Below are positions 1 through 11,589 of a DNA stretch of 64,000 nucleotides, in pieces. The translations under genes and the position numbers were made by a program. The notes under the pieces were generated by a model. That model did no database searches and was not told the DNA's origin. It saw only the letters and a list, made by a program, of their open reading frames with translations. Origin of the DNA: Paragorgia papillata (taxonomy: Eukaryota; Cnidaria; Anthozoa; Scleralcyonacea; Coralliidae). Within the stretch, counting starts at the first letter, position 1. Each line of letters opens with the position of its first letter. The stretch covers positions 2,053,001-2,117,000 of the forward strand of contig JAWNZC010000473.1 in NCBI GenBank assembly GCA_035771165.1. The letters run 5' to 3'.

Positions 1-1221
1 TTTTCGACCATGCTTCTAAAGTGGCTAAATGAAAAGTTATACAACATTTTGTAAATTGATAGGAAAAAGCCTGAAAACGCACGGGAATGGCCGTCACCGT
101 AAAATCTTTCGAAATTATCGAATTCCACGACAAAGTTTTGTTGGTGATATATTTATCTATCATCTCTGAAAATTTCAAAGAAATTAAAAGAATCTCCTTT
201 AAAGTGGCACTACGATGAAAAAATCGTCAGTCCTTTTTTGATCTTATCATAAAGGACATTTAAAATGAGGATGAACGGCGTTTGTCGATTGTCAATATCT
301 CATCTCGTTCAAGAGATATTCACGTTTTGGAAATATGCAAATTATATGGCTGATGACGTCATTTACTCCAAATGAGCGAAATGAAAATCGTAAAATAAGA
401 ATATCTCTAGCAATAAACAATAGAACGTGCTTAAACTTTGTATGCTTATAGTATCCAATAAAATACACTTCTCTGTGGAACGTTTGTGATTGCCATGTTA
501 AGTGCATCCTCTCAGGTTACTCTAAACCTTACAAAGGGAATTATCATTTTTGTCGCCTCATTGTTTAAAATTAGAAAGATTCAAACGTTTGAATTACAAT
601 GCCTACATGAGCTCTAATCTCCACGTTTATTCGCTGGAGTAAACGCTACTTGATTGATGATAAATAAGCAAATTTAATTTTATCATTGGGAGGGGGGGGG
701 GGGGGGCAGGAACCAGCAGTTTCCACGAAAACAACTCATGTTCCACAGTGAAACGTATTTTATTTCATACTATAAGCATGCAAAATTTGAGGACTTTCTA
801 TAGTTTATTTCTAGAAATATTCCTAATTTTACGATTTTCGTTTCGCTCGTTTGGAGAAAATGACGTTATCAGCCATATAATTTGCATATTTCCAAAACGT
901 GAATATCTCTTGACCGAGATGAGATATTGACAAACCACAAACGCCGTTCATCCTCATTTTAAATGTACTTTATGATAACATCAAAAAAAGACTGACGATT
1001 TTTTAATCGTAGTGCCACTTTAAAGGAGATTCTTTTCATTTCTTTGAAATTTTCAGAGATGATAGATAAATATATCACCAACAAAACTTTGTCGTGGAAT
1101 TCGATAATTTCGAAAGATTTTACGGTGACGGCCATTCCCGTGCGTTTTCAGGCTTTTTCCTATCAATTTACAAAATGTTGTATAACTTTTCATTTAGCCA
1201 CTTAAGAAGCATGGTCGAAAA
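1..1221. mobile_element. Long fold-back (inverted-repeat) element
   Basis: Two arms of roughly 485 bp (about 1-485 and 738-1221) are near-perfect reverse complements; for example TTTTCGACCATGCTTCT at the left edge mirrors AGAAGCATGGTCGAAAA at 1205-1221. The loop carries a G-run near 693. Short open frames in the two arms are mirror images of each other and are not genes. The left end coincides with the window edge, so the element may extend further and no target duplication can be checked. This is a non-autonomous DNA-transposon-like fold-back; superfamily not assignable. Confidence 0.8.
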
Positions 1222-1319
1222 AATCCTTGATTCATTAAAATAAAAATTATTGGCATATTCTTGTCACAAATTTTATAAGCTTTAATTCGATGTGGAGGTT
1301 AAGCTATCTGCGACGTAAT

Positions 1320-1560
1320 GCGGACGCACTACGTCTTTTAGACTAGAGACACTTGTGAAGGTATACGGTGATCTTAAATAATTCTCTGAATAGTTGTACA
1401 AATACAAGCCAACTATTCTGTTTATCAGTGACTATACTGATCCCCCGTAACAGTATATAAGCCACGTAGCAAAATACTTCAAGGTTATTGGAGTCATTTG
1501 ACTTGCTTTCGCCATGTCCTTTTCAGCTCTCCATTTTGAAAGCAGGGCCGGGGCACGAGG
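1320..1560 (+). repeat. Dispersed repeat, copy 1
   Basis: This stretch shares an ordered series of matching blocks with 18210-18440 in the same orientation: a GAATAGTT block, CTGTTTATCAGTGACT, a C-rich block followed by a G/T block, AAAGTATTC/AAATACTTC, and a final ACGAGGTTG. The two copies are clearly diverged. No open frame is conserved between them. Probably an old dispersed element or a duplicated regulatory stretch. Confidence 0.5.
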
Positions 1561-1685
1561 TTGTTAATTTATCAGTTTTATTTGATATAATCGTACTAGA
1601 TTAGATACGAGTAGACTAGCCAAGATAAATACGGCAACAACGGAAAACGTAACCACGGAATAACGAAACTATGGCATGACGGAAC

Positions 1686-2185
1686 ATGAACGGTGGTGGT
1701 AGTAGTAAAGGTGGAGGTGGTGGTAAAGGTGGTGGTGAACGTGGTAGTAGAAGTGGTGGTGGTGGTGTTGGTGGTGAAGGTGGTGGTGGAGGTGGTGGTG
1801 GTGAAGGTGGTGGTGAAGGTGGTGGCGAAGGTGGTGGTGAAGGTGGTAGTGGAAGTGGTGGTAGTAGTAAAGGTGGAGGTGGTGGTGGTGGTGAACGTGG
1901 TAGTAGAAGTGGTGGTGGTGGTGTAGGTGGTGAAGGTGGTGGTGGAAGTGGAGGTGGTGGTGGTGGTGGTGGAGGTGGTGGTGGTGGTAAAGGTGGTGGT
2001 GAACGTGGTAGTAGAAGTGGTGTTGGTGGTGAAGGTGGTGGTGGTGGAGGTGGTGGTGGAGCGAGGTGGTGGTGGAGGTGGTGGTGGAGGTGGTGGTGGA
2101 GGTGGTGGTGAACGTGGTAGTAGAAGTGGTGGTGGTGGTTGTGATAGTCGTAATTGTAGTCGTGGTGGTGCTAGTTGTAATTGAC
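1686..2185. repeat. GGT-rich trinucleotide array
   Basis: About 500 bp of GGT/GGA triplets on plus, with interspersed higher-order blocks such as GAACGTGGTAGTAGAAGTGG repeated four times. All reading frames stay open through it (polyglycine or polyvaline on plus, polythreonine on minus), which is the expected artefact of a three-base repeat. Not called as coding. Confidence 0.85.
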
Positions 2186-2189
2186 CGTA

Positions 2190-2930
2190 CCGAAAAAGAT
2201 GGCGACTTGTACATTTAAGCACTACCCGATATGGTTTTAAAACGATCAGCTTTGGTAGGAATGAAGTTCCTGCTTACTTAACCATCTTAGCATGATAAAC
2301 AATGTTTAGTTGTTATTTGACCTGATTTGAGGTCGCAAAGCATTGTGGTTAAATGTACCGCCGGCACCACGTCTTCATCTACGTTTATTCAGTCGGTAAA
2401 GTCGTTTGACATCACACCAACAATAAACTTTAAATATGTAAAATGCATAAGCATCATAAATAAGTTTTAACTACGTAAATAATTAGAGTTTGAGATAAAT
2501 AAAACTCTAAGTGGATAAACAAGTACTATGAATAAATAAAAACCTAAATCTAAACATCTAAAAATATAGATAATGCAGGATAGATGATGCATGGCACAAA
2601 GTAATTACAATCAGAACAATTGTCGTTCTATAATCAGCCAATAAGGTTGCTTTATTTGTATAGTTAAGTTATGACATAATAAAACATAAATTCCATTTTG
2701 TTGTCTGTATGTTATTTACTCCACAATTTCCATCTTTTGAAAAGCTCTTCCTTCTGTCCGCAGCACACTATAACCCAGGCCTGGGGCGGGGTCATAGAGT
2801 CCAATTTCACGCCTTACAATAAGCCAGTTGCACGATGACATAAAATACATTTACCAGAATGCTTTGCCAGTGTGCTCCATTTATCAGCACGTGGATGCTA
2901 ACAAAGCATTCTGGTCAAAATTATTTTACG
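2190..2930. other. AT-rich intergenic stretch
   Basis: No coding signal seen. A short pair of diverged inverted matches occurs around 2815-2870 and 2890-2935 (both contain an AAAGCATTCTGG-type block next to a TTTTA run), just before the recombinase fragment; this could be the edge of that element. Confidence 0.4.
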
Positions 2931-2937
2931 CGTCTCG

Positions 2938-3456
2938 ATGATTATAGCGGAGACCTGCATAGTGTGGTATAGTGCTCGAAAGCTTGGTCACAACACTCTC
3001 GAGAATATGTTGAAAATCATCACCACCAGAGCAGAAATCTCTCCATATCTCACAAACCACTCTCTGAGGGCTACAACCGTAACAGTTCTGTCGTCAAATA
3101 ACATCGAGACGCGTAAAATCAAAGCGATTACAGGCCATCGAAGTGACACATGCATTGAGAGCTATTGTGGGCGGCCGACACTCAACCAATTCAAAGATAT
3201 GTCGAAGCCCCTTTCTTCTTATGTCGAAGGCGATGAAATCTCACAGCCTCAGCTTGATAATATTAGTCCTCCTGCTGCCACTTTGTCCAGACCACAAAAC
3301 GCCTTAGTTTCAGCTTCTTCTGGCCAAAGCTACCTCAGTTCACAACAAGAGAATTTTCTGATTGAAAACGGCTGTAATCCTGGAGCTCTTCTGCCATCAG
3401 GGACATTTGAAAACTGTTCTTTCACGTTCAATATTAATGTAAACCATGGACGTTGA
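2938..3456 (+). pseudogene. Tyrosine recombinase C-terminal fragment (Crypton/DUF3504-like)
   Basis: The 172-residue frame carries the C-terminal catalytic half of a tyrosine recombinase. Residues about 38-44 contain the H-x-x-R box (NHSLRATT), about 65-70 the GH box (ITGHRS), and about 74-77 the IESY segment with the presumed nucleophilic Tyr. The tail (about 95-172) is low-similarity, Ser/Gln/Asn-rich. The N-terminal half with the first catalytic Arg is absent, and the frame begins abruptly, so this is a 5'-truncated copy of a Crypton-type mobile element or a related DUF3504 gene. In the family these enzymes cut and rejoin DNA through a covalent 3'-phosphotyrosine. Activity is not expected from this fragment. 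Confidence 0.65.
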
Positions 3457-3721
3457 TTTTTTTTGCATTTGTAGACTGTTTGAACGTTCAATATTGCCAT
3501 GTTTAGCATTGTTTACGAAGAAATTGACAGTTGAGTGCACTGATCTGGATGAGTGATTAAAAATGTCGACTGTTCGACTTCGATCTTCACGTGATCGATG
3601 ACTGCGTGCGCCTTCATTATCACGCATGCCGCTTTTAAATTTATTAAAATATCCTGTTCATTGAAATTCATGTACATGTGCATATTTTTATTTTTTACAA
3701 ATAATCACCTATGTATTTATA

Positions 3722-3835
3722 CTAAAACAATTATTCTCCTCAGGCTCAGTAAATATCGGTGAATAATAACCTCGACTTCGTCTCGGTTATTATTCACGGA
3801 TATTCACTTCGCCTTCGGCGAATAATTGTTAAACA
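3722..3835. repeat. Short hairpin element
   Basis: Nested inverted repeats: AACAATTATTC at about 3726 pairs with GAATAATTGTT at about 3820, and inside it GTGAATAATAACC pairs with GGTTATTATTCAC around the loop TCGACTTCGTCTC. A small fold-back element; the surrounding 3460-3720 shows nothing else. Confidence 0.6.
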
Positions 3836-4279
3836 GTAAACAGGCTACCAAGAAACCAAACGTGTTCACAGCCGTGAAAAACAGAGTACACGGGGTCTAG
3901 CCGTACAAGAAAAATCTGAACAGCGATAGAACAACTATTCTAAAATATGAATATGGGCGAATATATACAAAATAACACGTCACGAGTGTATGGGCTTGGC
4001 CCCGAAGTAAGAAAATCCAATGGGAAATGTACACATGCCCAGAAAAGGAATGGCAAGGGTAAACACCGTGATGGCCAAACGGAGGACAGAGTGAGTCGCT
4101 ATGAAAACATCGGTTTCCTTTTGAAAAGGCAGTACAGGTTATGCAAACTAGCCAAACAAAATGGGCGATGACGCGGAACGAGGGAAAAGAAACGCAACAA
4201 AACAAGTCGGGAGAACACAGACGAGAACAAACCCCGTGCGAAAACAAATAAATCAGACACATACCCAAACCCAACTAAC

Positions 4280-4461
4280 CTGAGGAACGGGGGAGCAGGC
4301 TGTACTGGCAGTGGTTGGATGGCAACATGATCTTCTGCCACTGGCGGTGGGTTGACGTTAAGTGGTGCGATAACAGGCGACTGGATAGGCACTCCGACCT
4401 CGCCAAGATCAGCCAAAATGGCTTCGACGTCAATAGGTTGAGGAAGAACAGGTTGAGCCAT
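4280..4461 (-). CDS. Candidate 5' exon of an unrecognised gene
   Basis: On minus, an ATG at 4461 opens a 60-codon Pro/Val/Ala-rich stretch (starts MAQPVLPQPIDVEAILADLG) that ends at a good splice donor, CAG|GTTAGT, at 4280/4279. The frame stays open beyond the donor for another 60 codons but changes character (hydrophobic, Cys-rich), as expected for intron. No family recognised; the composition resembles the N-terminus of gag-like or low-complexity proteins. No partner exon found. Confidence 0.25.
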
Positions 4462-4579
4462 GGCCGAAAGTCGAGAAAACTGGGAGGCTCAGCTGGCAAC
4501 ACACGGGTACAAAAAAATCCTATAACACCTAAAGTTGTTCCTTCTCCGTGCGAATTGGTGAAATGGCCAAAAACCTAAC

Positions 4580-5400
4580 CCGTGGAGCAAATTTAAATGA
4601 TTTTGCAGTCCCCAGGGCTTTGATTCATGAATGAAGTTAACCAAGATTAATTAAATTAGCTCAATTCCCTTCCCCCCGGCACTATGTGAGAAACATCCCA
4701 CTGAGAATAGTATGGACAAACGATCCCCTTGAATTATAAATGTATACAAGCAAGAAAAAAAATCATTAATATTCACTTCCGTTCCAATGTTCCATGCAAT
4801 ATGCGGTGATCATCGAACCATATCGAACTATACTTCTGTCTTTATGATTCTGATCTTTCTCGTCCGATTTTCTTCGTAAAACTTCGCACACTTGTTTATC
4901 TATGTTATAACATTACACAGAGCATAAATTGTTCCACGTTTATAAACTGTAACAACCGATATGGGGTGATTATCAATCCATGACGTGATTGCTTTCCTCC
5001 CTTCTCTCTTTCTTAATTATCTCTGCCTGGCGAGTTGGCCGAGCGGGGATTGAGTACGAGAAAATTACCAAAAGGATCGCAGGCTCTGTGTACGAGATTG
5101 TCTTGAATCCTTCTTGATTCGGCTTGTTCTTGGAGCAACAAGAGGCAAGAGCAAGGACACTACTAAACTATACGGTAATTTATATATAATATGTATGTGT
5201 GTATGGATGTATATACTGTTTAAAAAAATAATACATGTTAGAGCTCCCTGTGCATATTACACAAAAATGGCGAAGTATAAATTGGCAAAATCCATGGGCA
5301 AAAGTGCTTGAAGCGAGCGACAAATGTTCAAATATGAAGAAAAAAACAACACAACGTATTAATGAAATTAATTAATAGCTTGGCAAGGGCCAAGGGGTTA
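4580..5400. other. Intergenic, no gene seen
   Basis: AT-rich non-coding sequence. Around 5030-5055 there is a match to a tRNA A-box-like string (TTGGCCGAGCGG), but no T-arm or anticodon stem follows, so no tRNA is called. Confidence 0.4.
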
Positions 5401-5423
5401 AGCATTACTGATATAAAAGTCAC

Positions 5424-6282
5424 CTTTGAAAACAACCTGGCACTTCCACTTTCCCTTGGAATCTTTCACTGTCACCTTGTCTCTGACATTTGCTTTAGAC
5501 TCGAGCACGCTCTTTCTGTCAACGATGGAATACGCTCCCTCTTCAGGAAACCAAACAACCAAAACATCACCGTCGTTTTTATCTAAAAGAAGAAACAAAA
5601 GTTGAGAACTGAGTACGGAAAATCAACGATAAAACATCGACTTAAACTGACGTCCAAATACAAAAATTTATATCTGTTTTTTTATAAAGTCAGTCAGAGA
5701 ACAAAATGTCAAGGACAAACGAAACTAAAAAACTCGTAAACGATTATCGCTTATTTACTGCTACCGAGGGAAATAGTGTGTTTTGTGGCCCCGAAACATT
5801 TTTGGCAATAACAATTAATGCAGTGAAACTTGTTCAACTGGAGCAGAAAAGTCAGCATCTAACTTATACTCAAGCTTATAGCTGAAATGGCTATCTGATA
5901 GCTGTGTTAAAATTCGTAAAATATGACTTAAATACTTCCAAAACAATTGCACAAAGAGTGTTAGTTGAAACATGAAACTAATTAGTTGCCTCGATAAATT
6001 GTCTGCTTAACTTGTTTGAATATTCAAGAAAAAATGACATAAATAAAACTCCTATTGGCGAAATCGAAAATTTAGCTTCTTAACTTAAGATAAGCTTACA
6101 TGTATAAGACAAGTGTTAGGGTTTCCGATATAAGTTTTAAAGCTAAACAGTTGTCTGCTTTCATCCTGTATATACTAGTACTTTGTAAATTATCGCATAA
6201 AATAGTTGGACTAACCTAGATATCTGTTGGCAAGCATTTTCTTTTGTAATCTAACGCTAGTTGGGACAGATGAATCAGCCAT
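5424..6282 (-). CDS. Small gene, two 5' exons seen, function unknown
   Basis: Exon 1 (6216-6282) begins with ATG and reads MADSSVPTSVRLQKKMLANR then YL, ending at donor G|GTTAG. Exon 2 (5424-5582) follows acceptor TTCTTTTAG and ends at donor AAAG|GTGACT; the phases join (1 to 2 bases) to give a continuous frame of about 75 residues. Exon 2 contains a small beta-rich-looking module, DKNDGDVLVVWFPEEGAYSI followed by a KVTVKD..GKWKCQVVFKG segment. This resembles N-terminal modules seen in cnidarian DNA-binding (BEN-type) proteins, but that is only an impression. Downstream exons were not identified. The gene is divergent from the transposase gene starting at 6360, with only 77 bp between the two ATGs. 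Confidence 0.5.
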
Positions 6283-6359
6283 TGCAGCGAAAAAGAAAGT
6301 CTTTTTCTGATTTTCTCTTGCATTCACTCAACCGGGAGTTTCGGTGATAACCAATCAAA
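6283..6359. promoter_or_regulatory. Short divergent promoter region
   Basis: The 77 bp between the start codons of the minus gene (ATG at 6282) and the plus gene (ATG at 6360) must hold both promoters or a shared 5' region. It contains a CCAAT box (AACCAATCAAA, about 6349-6359) next to the plus start and a CCGGGAGTTT / AAACTCCCGGG inverted pair spanning the plus start. No TATA box seen. Confidence 0.4.
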
Positions 6360-7529
6360 ATGCCTAAAACTCCCGGGCAAGAACTTGACGTTGTGAGACC
6401 CGGATTCGGGGTTCGAAGAGAACATTTTTCAATCATGGATCAATCGTTTGCTGCTGAGAACTTTAATGATGATGCCAGCAGTTATGATGATGAATCCTCA
6501 ATCGTTTCTAGTTCCATGTCTTCTTCTAATCCTTATACAGAGAGTGACGATGACGCTTACTGTGCAAGTGATGACGACGCTTACTGTGCCGAACAATTTT
6601 TGGGAGAAAACGATGACACTTCGTATTCAGACGAAACAGATTGCCCAAACAACGGCATAGACATGGTTATAGAAGAGGATTTGAAATTTAAAATCGCTAT
6701 GGCGATTTTGAGTGTGTGTGTGTGGGGGGGGGGGGGGGCGGGCATGATTTTTCAACAAGTTTTAGGAGGGGGGGCTTTCAAAAATCATCCCAAAAATAAA
6801 AGAGAGTGCAAGGGGGGGGGGTTCATCAAAAAACCATTCAGACATTCTAGACCCAAAAATGTTTTTTCATAGTTTATATTTGTGACAATCTACTTAATAA
6901 ACATGAATAGCCAGTACAATAAATTAGCAACTGAAACTGATACGCGATCTATCGGTAGCATTTTAAAAAATGACTGTTTTACCGTATTGTTTGTTTACAA
7001 AAGCTTTTGGCCATTGAACATGGGCAGCACAATTTTAAGGTGACCACCTGCATTGCAGAGATTAATTATAAATATAATGGTGACATATAAACTGATATAT
7101 AAAAAGTAAACAAAAACTGATGTTTTTGCATTGATATTATTGGACGTGAGATGATTCTAGGCTTGTGAAAGTTGCTCGTCATTTTTGTATAAAGTGTAGA
7201 AAAACCTAAAATGACTACCTATACCAATTAAAGAGGAAGTCAGGTCAACATAAACCTTTGTACAGATGGTATCACATGGGGGGGGGGGGGGCAGACGAAA
7301 TCCCTGTAAACATTAGGGGCACCTGTAATTATTAGGGCAAAAATTCAAAATCGCCATAGACCCCCCCCCCCCCCCAATCTAGGTAAATTATGAATTCTCC
7401 CTTAGCTTAGGAGCAGGCCGTTGTCTTACAGTGCTTACAGACTTACTGACCCCCAGTCATTCAACCCTATATCAGTAACCCGTTAGGATTTAGAAATTTT
7501 GTATTAGGGTTAGGATCAGGGTTAGCTAG

Positions 7530-8215
7530 GGGTAGTGTACGGGGAAATTACCCATTGTTATTTTGGGTTAGTTAAATTTAGGGGTCATTTATTCCTAGGG
7601 ATGAGTGACTGGAGTCATTTATTCTTGGGGGCTGGGTGTCCCGGGGTCACTCATCCATGGGGGTCAGCGGTGTTACACTATGCAACATTTTGTTCAACTC
7701 ATCTCGCAATTTTGTTGTGATTCAAGTTGCGAGAGAGATTGCCTAGTGTACTTTGCCTTGCAATCACTACCCTGCGTTCAGACTTCCCCCGTTTCCGGGG
7801 AACGGAAACGGGCGAAGTCTGCATGCAGGCTATGCAATCACCAAGTCTCACAGCATTTTTGTAGCAGGAAGCGTTGCACGAAGTAGAACCAATTTCTACT
7901 TTTCACCATGCCAATGATTGTGGCAACGCTGCACTGCCGTTAAAGCATTACACTGTGTAACACCTCTCTTGCAACGTGTCTTGCAACAATTCGTGCGATC
8001 ACTCAATAAAAATATGCTTTGTAAACATTTTCAGTCCACTTCGGTCACTTTTGCGAAACAGTTTAACTTGCACGAAAAATTGCATAGTGTACGTAACACG
8101 TACCTTTGCTCATGCAACTGTGATGCAACAGAAACGGATTTGGCCATTGCGAGTATACTGTACATGCAACACTGCATATCACATCGGGGGGGGGGGGGGG
8201 GGGGCATAGGTAATA
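7530..8215. repeat. Repeats in intron 1 of the Tnp2-like gene
   Basis: Contains homopolymer runs of G or C (near 6725, 7278, 7363 and 8189), GGGGTCAC / ATTTATTC direct repeats around 7580-7670, and a small palindrome, AGACTTCCCCCGTTTCC paired with a GGAAACGGGCGAAGTCT copy around 7781-7821. Sequence around 7680-8100 is studded with TTGCAAC/GTTGC motifs, as in some short interspersed elements. No gene. Confidence 0.4.
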
Positions 8216-8967
8216 GAGGAAATACGGTAATTTAATTAACGAACTCTGTTATTTAACTTGCAGGTGAAAATGACTGTAGTGCACCTATTTTTAAAAAGTT
8301 TCGTTCGGATGAGGATAGTGTTGACAATTTTAACTCTGAATCATTATTTGAAAGTGATGCGAGCGAGCTCCCAGAATCAAGCTGCATTACTGAACTCTCC
8401 ATTCATTCAGACAGTGAAACAGATGGATGTGCAGAAGATATCCCTCTATATGATGGTGCTTCACTAACACAAAGAAATTTCAAAGGAAGCTTTCTGGCAT
8501 TGACCCAAAAACATAATTCGCCATCTCAAGCTGTTGACAGCATCCTGAAGTTAGTGAAGATAACACTTCCTAAAGGAAACAAATGTCCACCGTCTCTTCA
8601 TTACTTTAATAAATCCCTTTCCGATGTTGGCTATAAATACATCAGATATACAACATGCTGGAATTACCAGAACGTTTTAAGCAATGGTATGACGTGTCAA
8701 AGTGACATATGCCCACAGCAAGGAATTCAGTCACAAGGAAATGACTCAAGCACTTTCTATGCAATTGACTTACTGCCAGAATTGAAAAGGTTAATTACAG
8801 GTAAAAAAAATTCAAACGGAGGTGTTATTATGATTTCAACAATTTACATTCTTTTTTAATTTCTATGGATATTTAATAGTTCTATTACAATTAATTTTAT
8901 GCATCTATGATAATAATTTGTTATATTCTCAGTACCCGATTTCACTGTACCATCATTCTACATAAGG

Positions 8968-9042
8968 TACACTAGCTAGCTCACTTAGTAGAACACAATC
9001 AGACCTTTAAAGTTGTGTGTTTGAATCTTAACAATGGTCATG
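8968..9042 (+). repeat. Possible tRNA-derived SINE or tRNA relic
   Basis: TAGCTCACTTAGTAGAACAC at about 8974 resembles a Pol III A box and D arm, and GTGTGTTTGAATCTT about 40 bases on resembles a B box and T arm (consensus GGTTCGAATCC). The acceptor stem does not close, so this is at best a diverged relic. Confidence 0.3.
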
Positions 9043-11589
9043 CAAGTAGAGTTTTCTCGGCTTGGTATGGTTACTGTCACTCAAAGTAGCACGCAATTAA
9101 TATAAATAGTTTAGACCGCTAAAGATCTATGCTGTTATTAATAAGTGGATGAACAGTGCTTATATAGATAAATAACTACAGTACTGTATGTAAAAGTCCT
9201 AAGTATTATGTAAGGCCTTTTTTAAGCCCCCCATCTGTTTCCAGTTCCCTAATTTGCTTGTAAGCGATAGGGCTGTATATAGCATACAGCCCTATGAATA
9301 CTAATTAGATAAGAAATGAAGAAAAAACTAAGAAAATCTTTGTCCAAGGATGAAAAAATAGACAAAACTTTGTTGGAAAACCTCCTCAATCATAAAATAA
9401 ATCAGATAATTCCCCGAACGTCGGGATGTATGCTATTTTCAGCCCTCGGACGCTGCACGTCTTCGGGGCTGTATATAGCATACATCCCACATTCTCGGGA
9501 TTTATCTCTTATTTGGAATGTTTTGATAGGCAACCTATAGGTTTCTAATTACAGACATCCAAACATGCTGCCTGTATTGAGGTCTCTATATGCAACCCTA
9601 TAAGCACATACCGGTATAGGTAACGGCTATAGGCGCATACAGTGTATATAGACTTTCGTATATGTACGTGCATATATAATTAGATACAATTTTATCAATT
9701 GGTGTTTGTTTTTCTTTCTACAGAAAACTGGGATTCAATGAAAAACTTTGTAGAAACTATGTCCACCAGCCTGGTGTCTATAGGGATGTACTGGATGGTA
9801 GAGTATACCAGAAGCAAAGTGCTGCAATCCGGAAAGATGGGGGCTTTCCCATATCACTATACTGGCACTTAGATGGTGCTCCTGCATTAAAGTCCAAAAG
9901 TATATCCATTTGGCCAATACAAAGTTTTGTAGTGGAGCTGCCTGTACCATTAAGATACTCATATAAACAAATTATCTTAACTGGACTTTGGTATGGTAAG
10001 GTAAAACCTGACATGGTGGTGTTCCAGCAGCATTTTGTTGATAGTGTCAAAACCTTGACAGAAGGTTTTCATGTTGAATTGGATAATACACCTACTTTCA
10101 AACTAACTTCTAATGCACAGGGTGCTGATTTAATGGCAAAAGGGCCATCTCTCAATTTCAAGATCTTTAATGGGAAATTTGGATGCAGTATCTGCCTTCA
10201 CCAGGGTTAAGACTCCCTGGAGAAGGAAACACAAGAGTGTACCTCCCATCATCAGCAAAGTTTCCTATAAGGATCGAACCATGAAGACAGTATGCTTCAT
10301 GCCCAATTTGCTGACCAATCTGGAGAGGCTGTTTTTGGAATTAAAGGTCATTCTCCAGTACATGATATCTTGCAAATTCCAAACATGCTCCTCCTAGATT
10401 ATATGCACCAAGTGCTTGAAGGTGAATACAGTAGAAGGTTAAGAAAGTGGCTTGATGGAACTTGGCCAAGTAAGGTAAGCTTGAGGCAAAGTTAGATTGC
10501 TATCACAACTAGTGTTATGAGCGTACAATTACCTCATGACTTCAATAGGAAGTTTAGGCCTATTGAGGAGCTTAATCGCTGGAAAGCCAGCGAAAAGGAA
10601 GTTCTCTTTCTCCATGTTGGTCTACCCATTCTAAAGCCGCTGCTTCCTAGTGAATACTTTTACCATCATTCACTGCTTGTTACTGGAATAAGAACTCTGT
10701 GTGAGGATACTGTCACAGACCATGATATTGACATAGCTGATGCTATGCTTCAGAGCTATACTCGCTTACTACCTGTCATGTGCTCACAGAGAGAATGTAC
10801 GTACAACTCCCACTCTCTCACACATTTTCCTGAACAGGTCAGACAACATGGGCCATTAATTCGTCATTCTAATTTTGTCTTTGAATCCATGGTGGCACAT
10901 ATTAAACGATTGTTTCATGGCACAAGAGGGATACCTGATCAGATTGTCAAGAAGTTAGGTTTAAGCCAACATTCCAAAGGTGTAGTCAGTCTTGATGTAC
11001 AAGATAATGCTGAGGCATCACAATTTGCTAGACAGATGATGTCATCCTCTAGTTATCCTTCAAAGTTTGTTGAGGTAGATGGTGGTGTAAAACTGTTCCT
11101 TCCTTTGGAGCAGAAAAGTCCAGATGTTGGATATCCTGTTGAAGGTCTGGATGAGAATAGAGAGGTTTTTGTTTCTCAGAGGATGTTTAAAGACGGTCAG
11201 GTATACCATAGCTTACATTATGTAAGAAGAGGAAAGGCGGTAAGCTACTTAGTGAAGTGTGAAATAAGTGAAGGGATCGATAGCTTTGCTGAGGTTCACT
11301 ATTTTTTGAAAGATGGTGAAACTGGATTTGCAATTGTGAATGTGTTCAGGACAGTAAATAAGAATGTCTGTGAACAAGCTATTTCACCTCCAGAAGATCC
11401 AATAATTCATGAATTTGGGTCATCTGGGATCCTTGGATGTCACTTCACTGGTGTATGCTATACCAGAATATTTGTAGTGATTTGTTGCTCACAAATTAAA
11501 GCCAGAGCTGTACTTGTCAAAAGTGAAGATGCAGAAGTTGATGGTTATGTTACAACTGTTTTGAATAGCTATCAACATGACTGAATATA

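Larger units (their letters stand above)
6360..11584 (+). pseudogene. Tnp2/CACTA (EnSpm)-like transposase gene, interrupted
   Basis: Exon 1 starts at 6360 and encodes an acidic Ser/Asp-rich N-terminus; its donor is unresolved because it runs into a G-homopolymer near 6725. Exon 2 (8264-8800) follows acceptor TTGCAG and ends CAG|GTAAAA; it continues the acidic region and then a Pro/Leu segment typical of animal Tnp2-like proteins. Exon 3 (from 9724, acceptor TTCTACAG) carries the conserved core: YRDVLDGRVY, LYWHLDGAPAL, SIWPIQSFVVELP, LTGLWYG, a CSICLH zinc-type motif, then LLLDYMHQVLEG. The C-terminal part (10517-11584) has RWKASEKE, SHSLTHFPEQVRQHGPL and FESMVAHIKRLFHGTRG. In the family this is a DDE-type transposase cutting element ends. 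One-base frame breaks near 10200 and 10265, an in-frame stop near 10493 and a phase mismatch at the exon 2/3 junction suggest a decayed copy, though assembly errors are possible. Confidence 0.65.

Noticed and set aside
748..930. Pair of homologous small frames at 292-507 (minus) and 748-930 (plus)
   Set aside because: They are mirror images created by the fold-back arms, without family similarity.
1596..2222. Thr-rich minus frame and Gly-rich plus frame that look like mucin or glycine-rich proteins
   Set aside because: GGT triplet array opens every frame; no signal peptide or flanking coding sequence.
5030..5110. tRNA-like start (TTGGCCGAGCGG)
   Set aside because: No anticodon stem, B box or closing acceptor stem.
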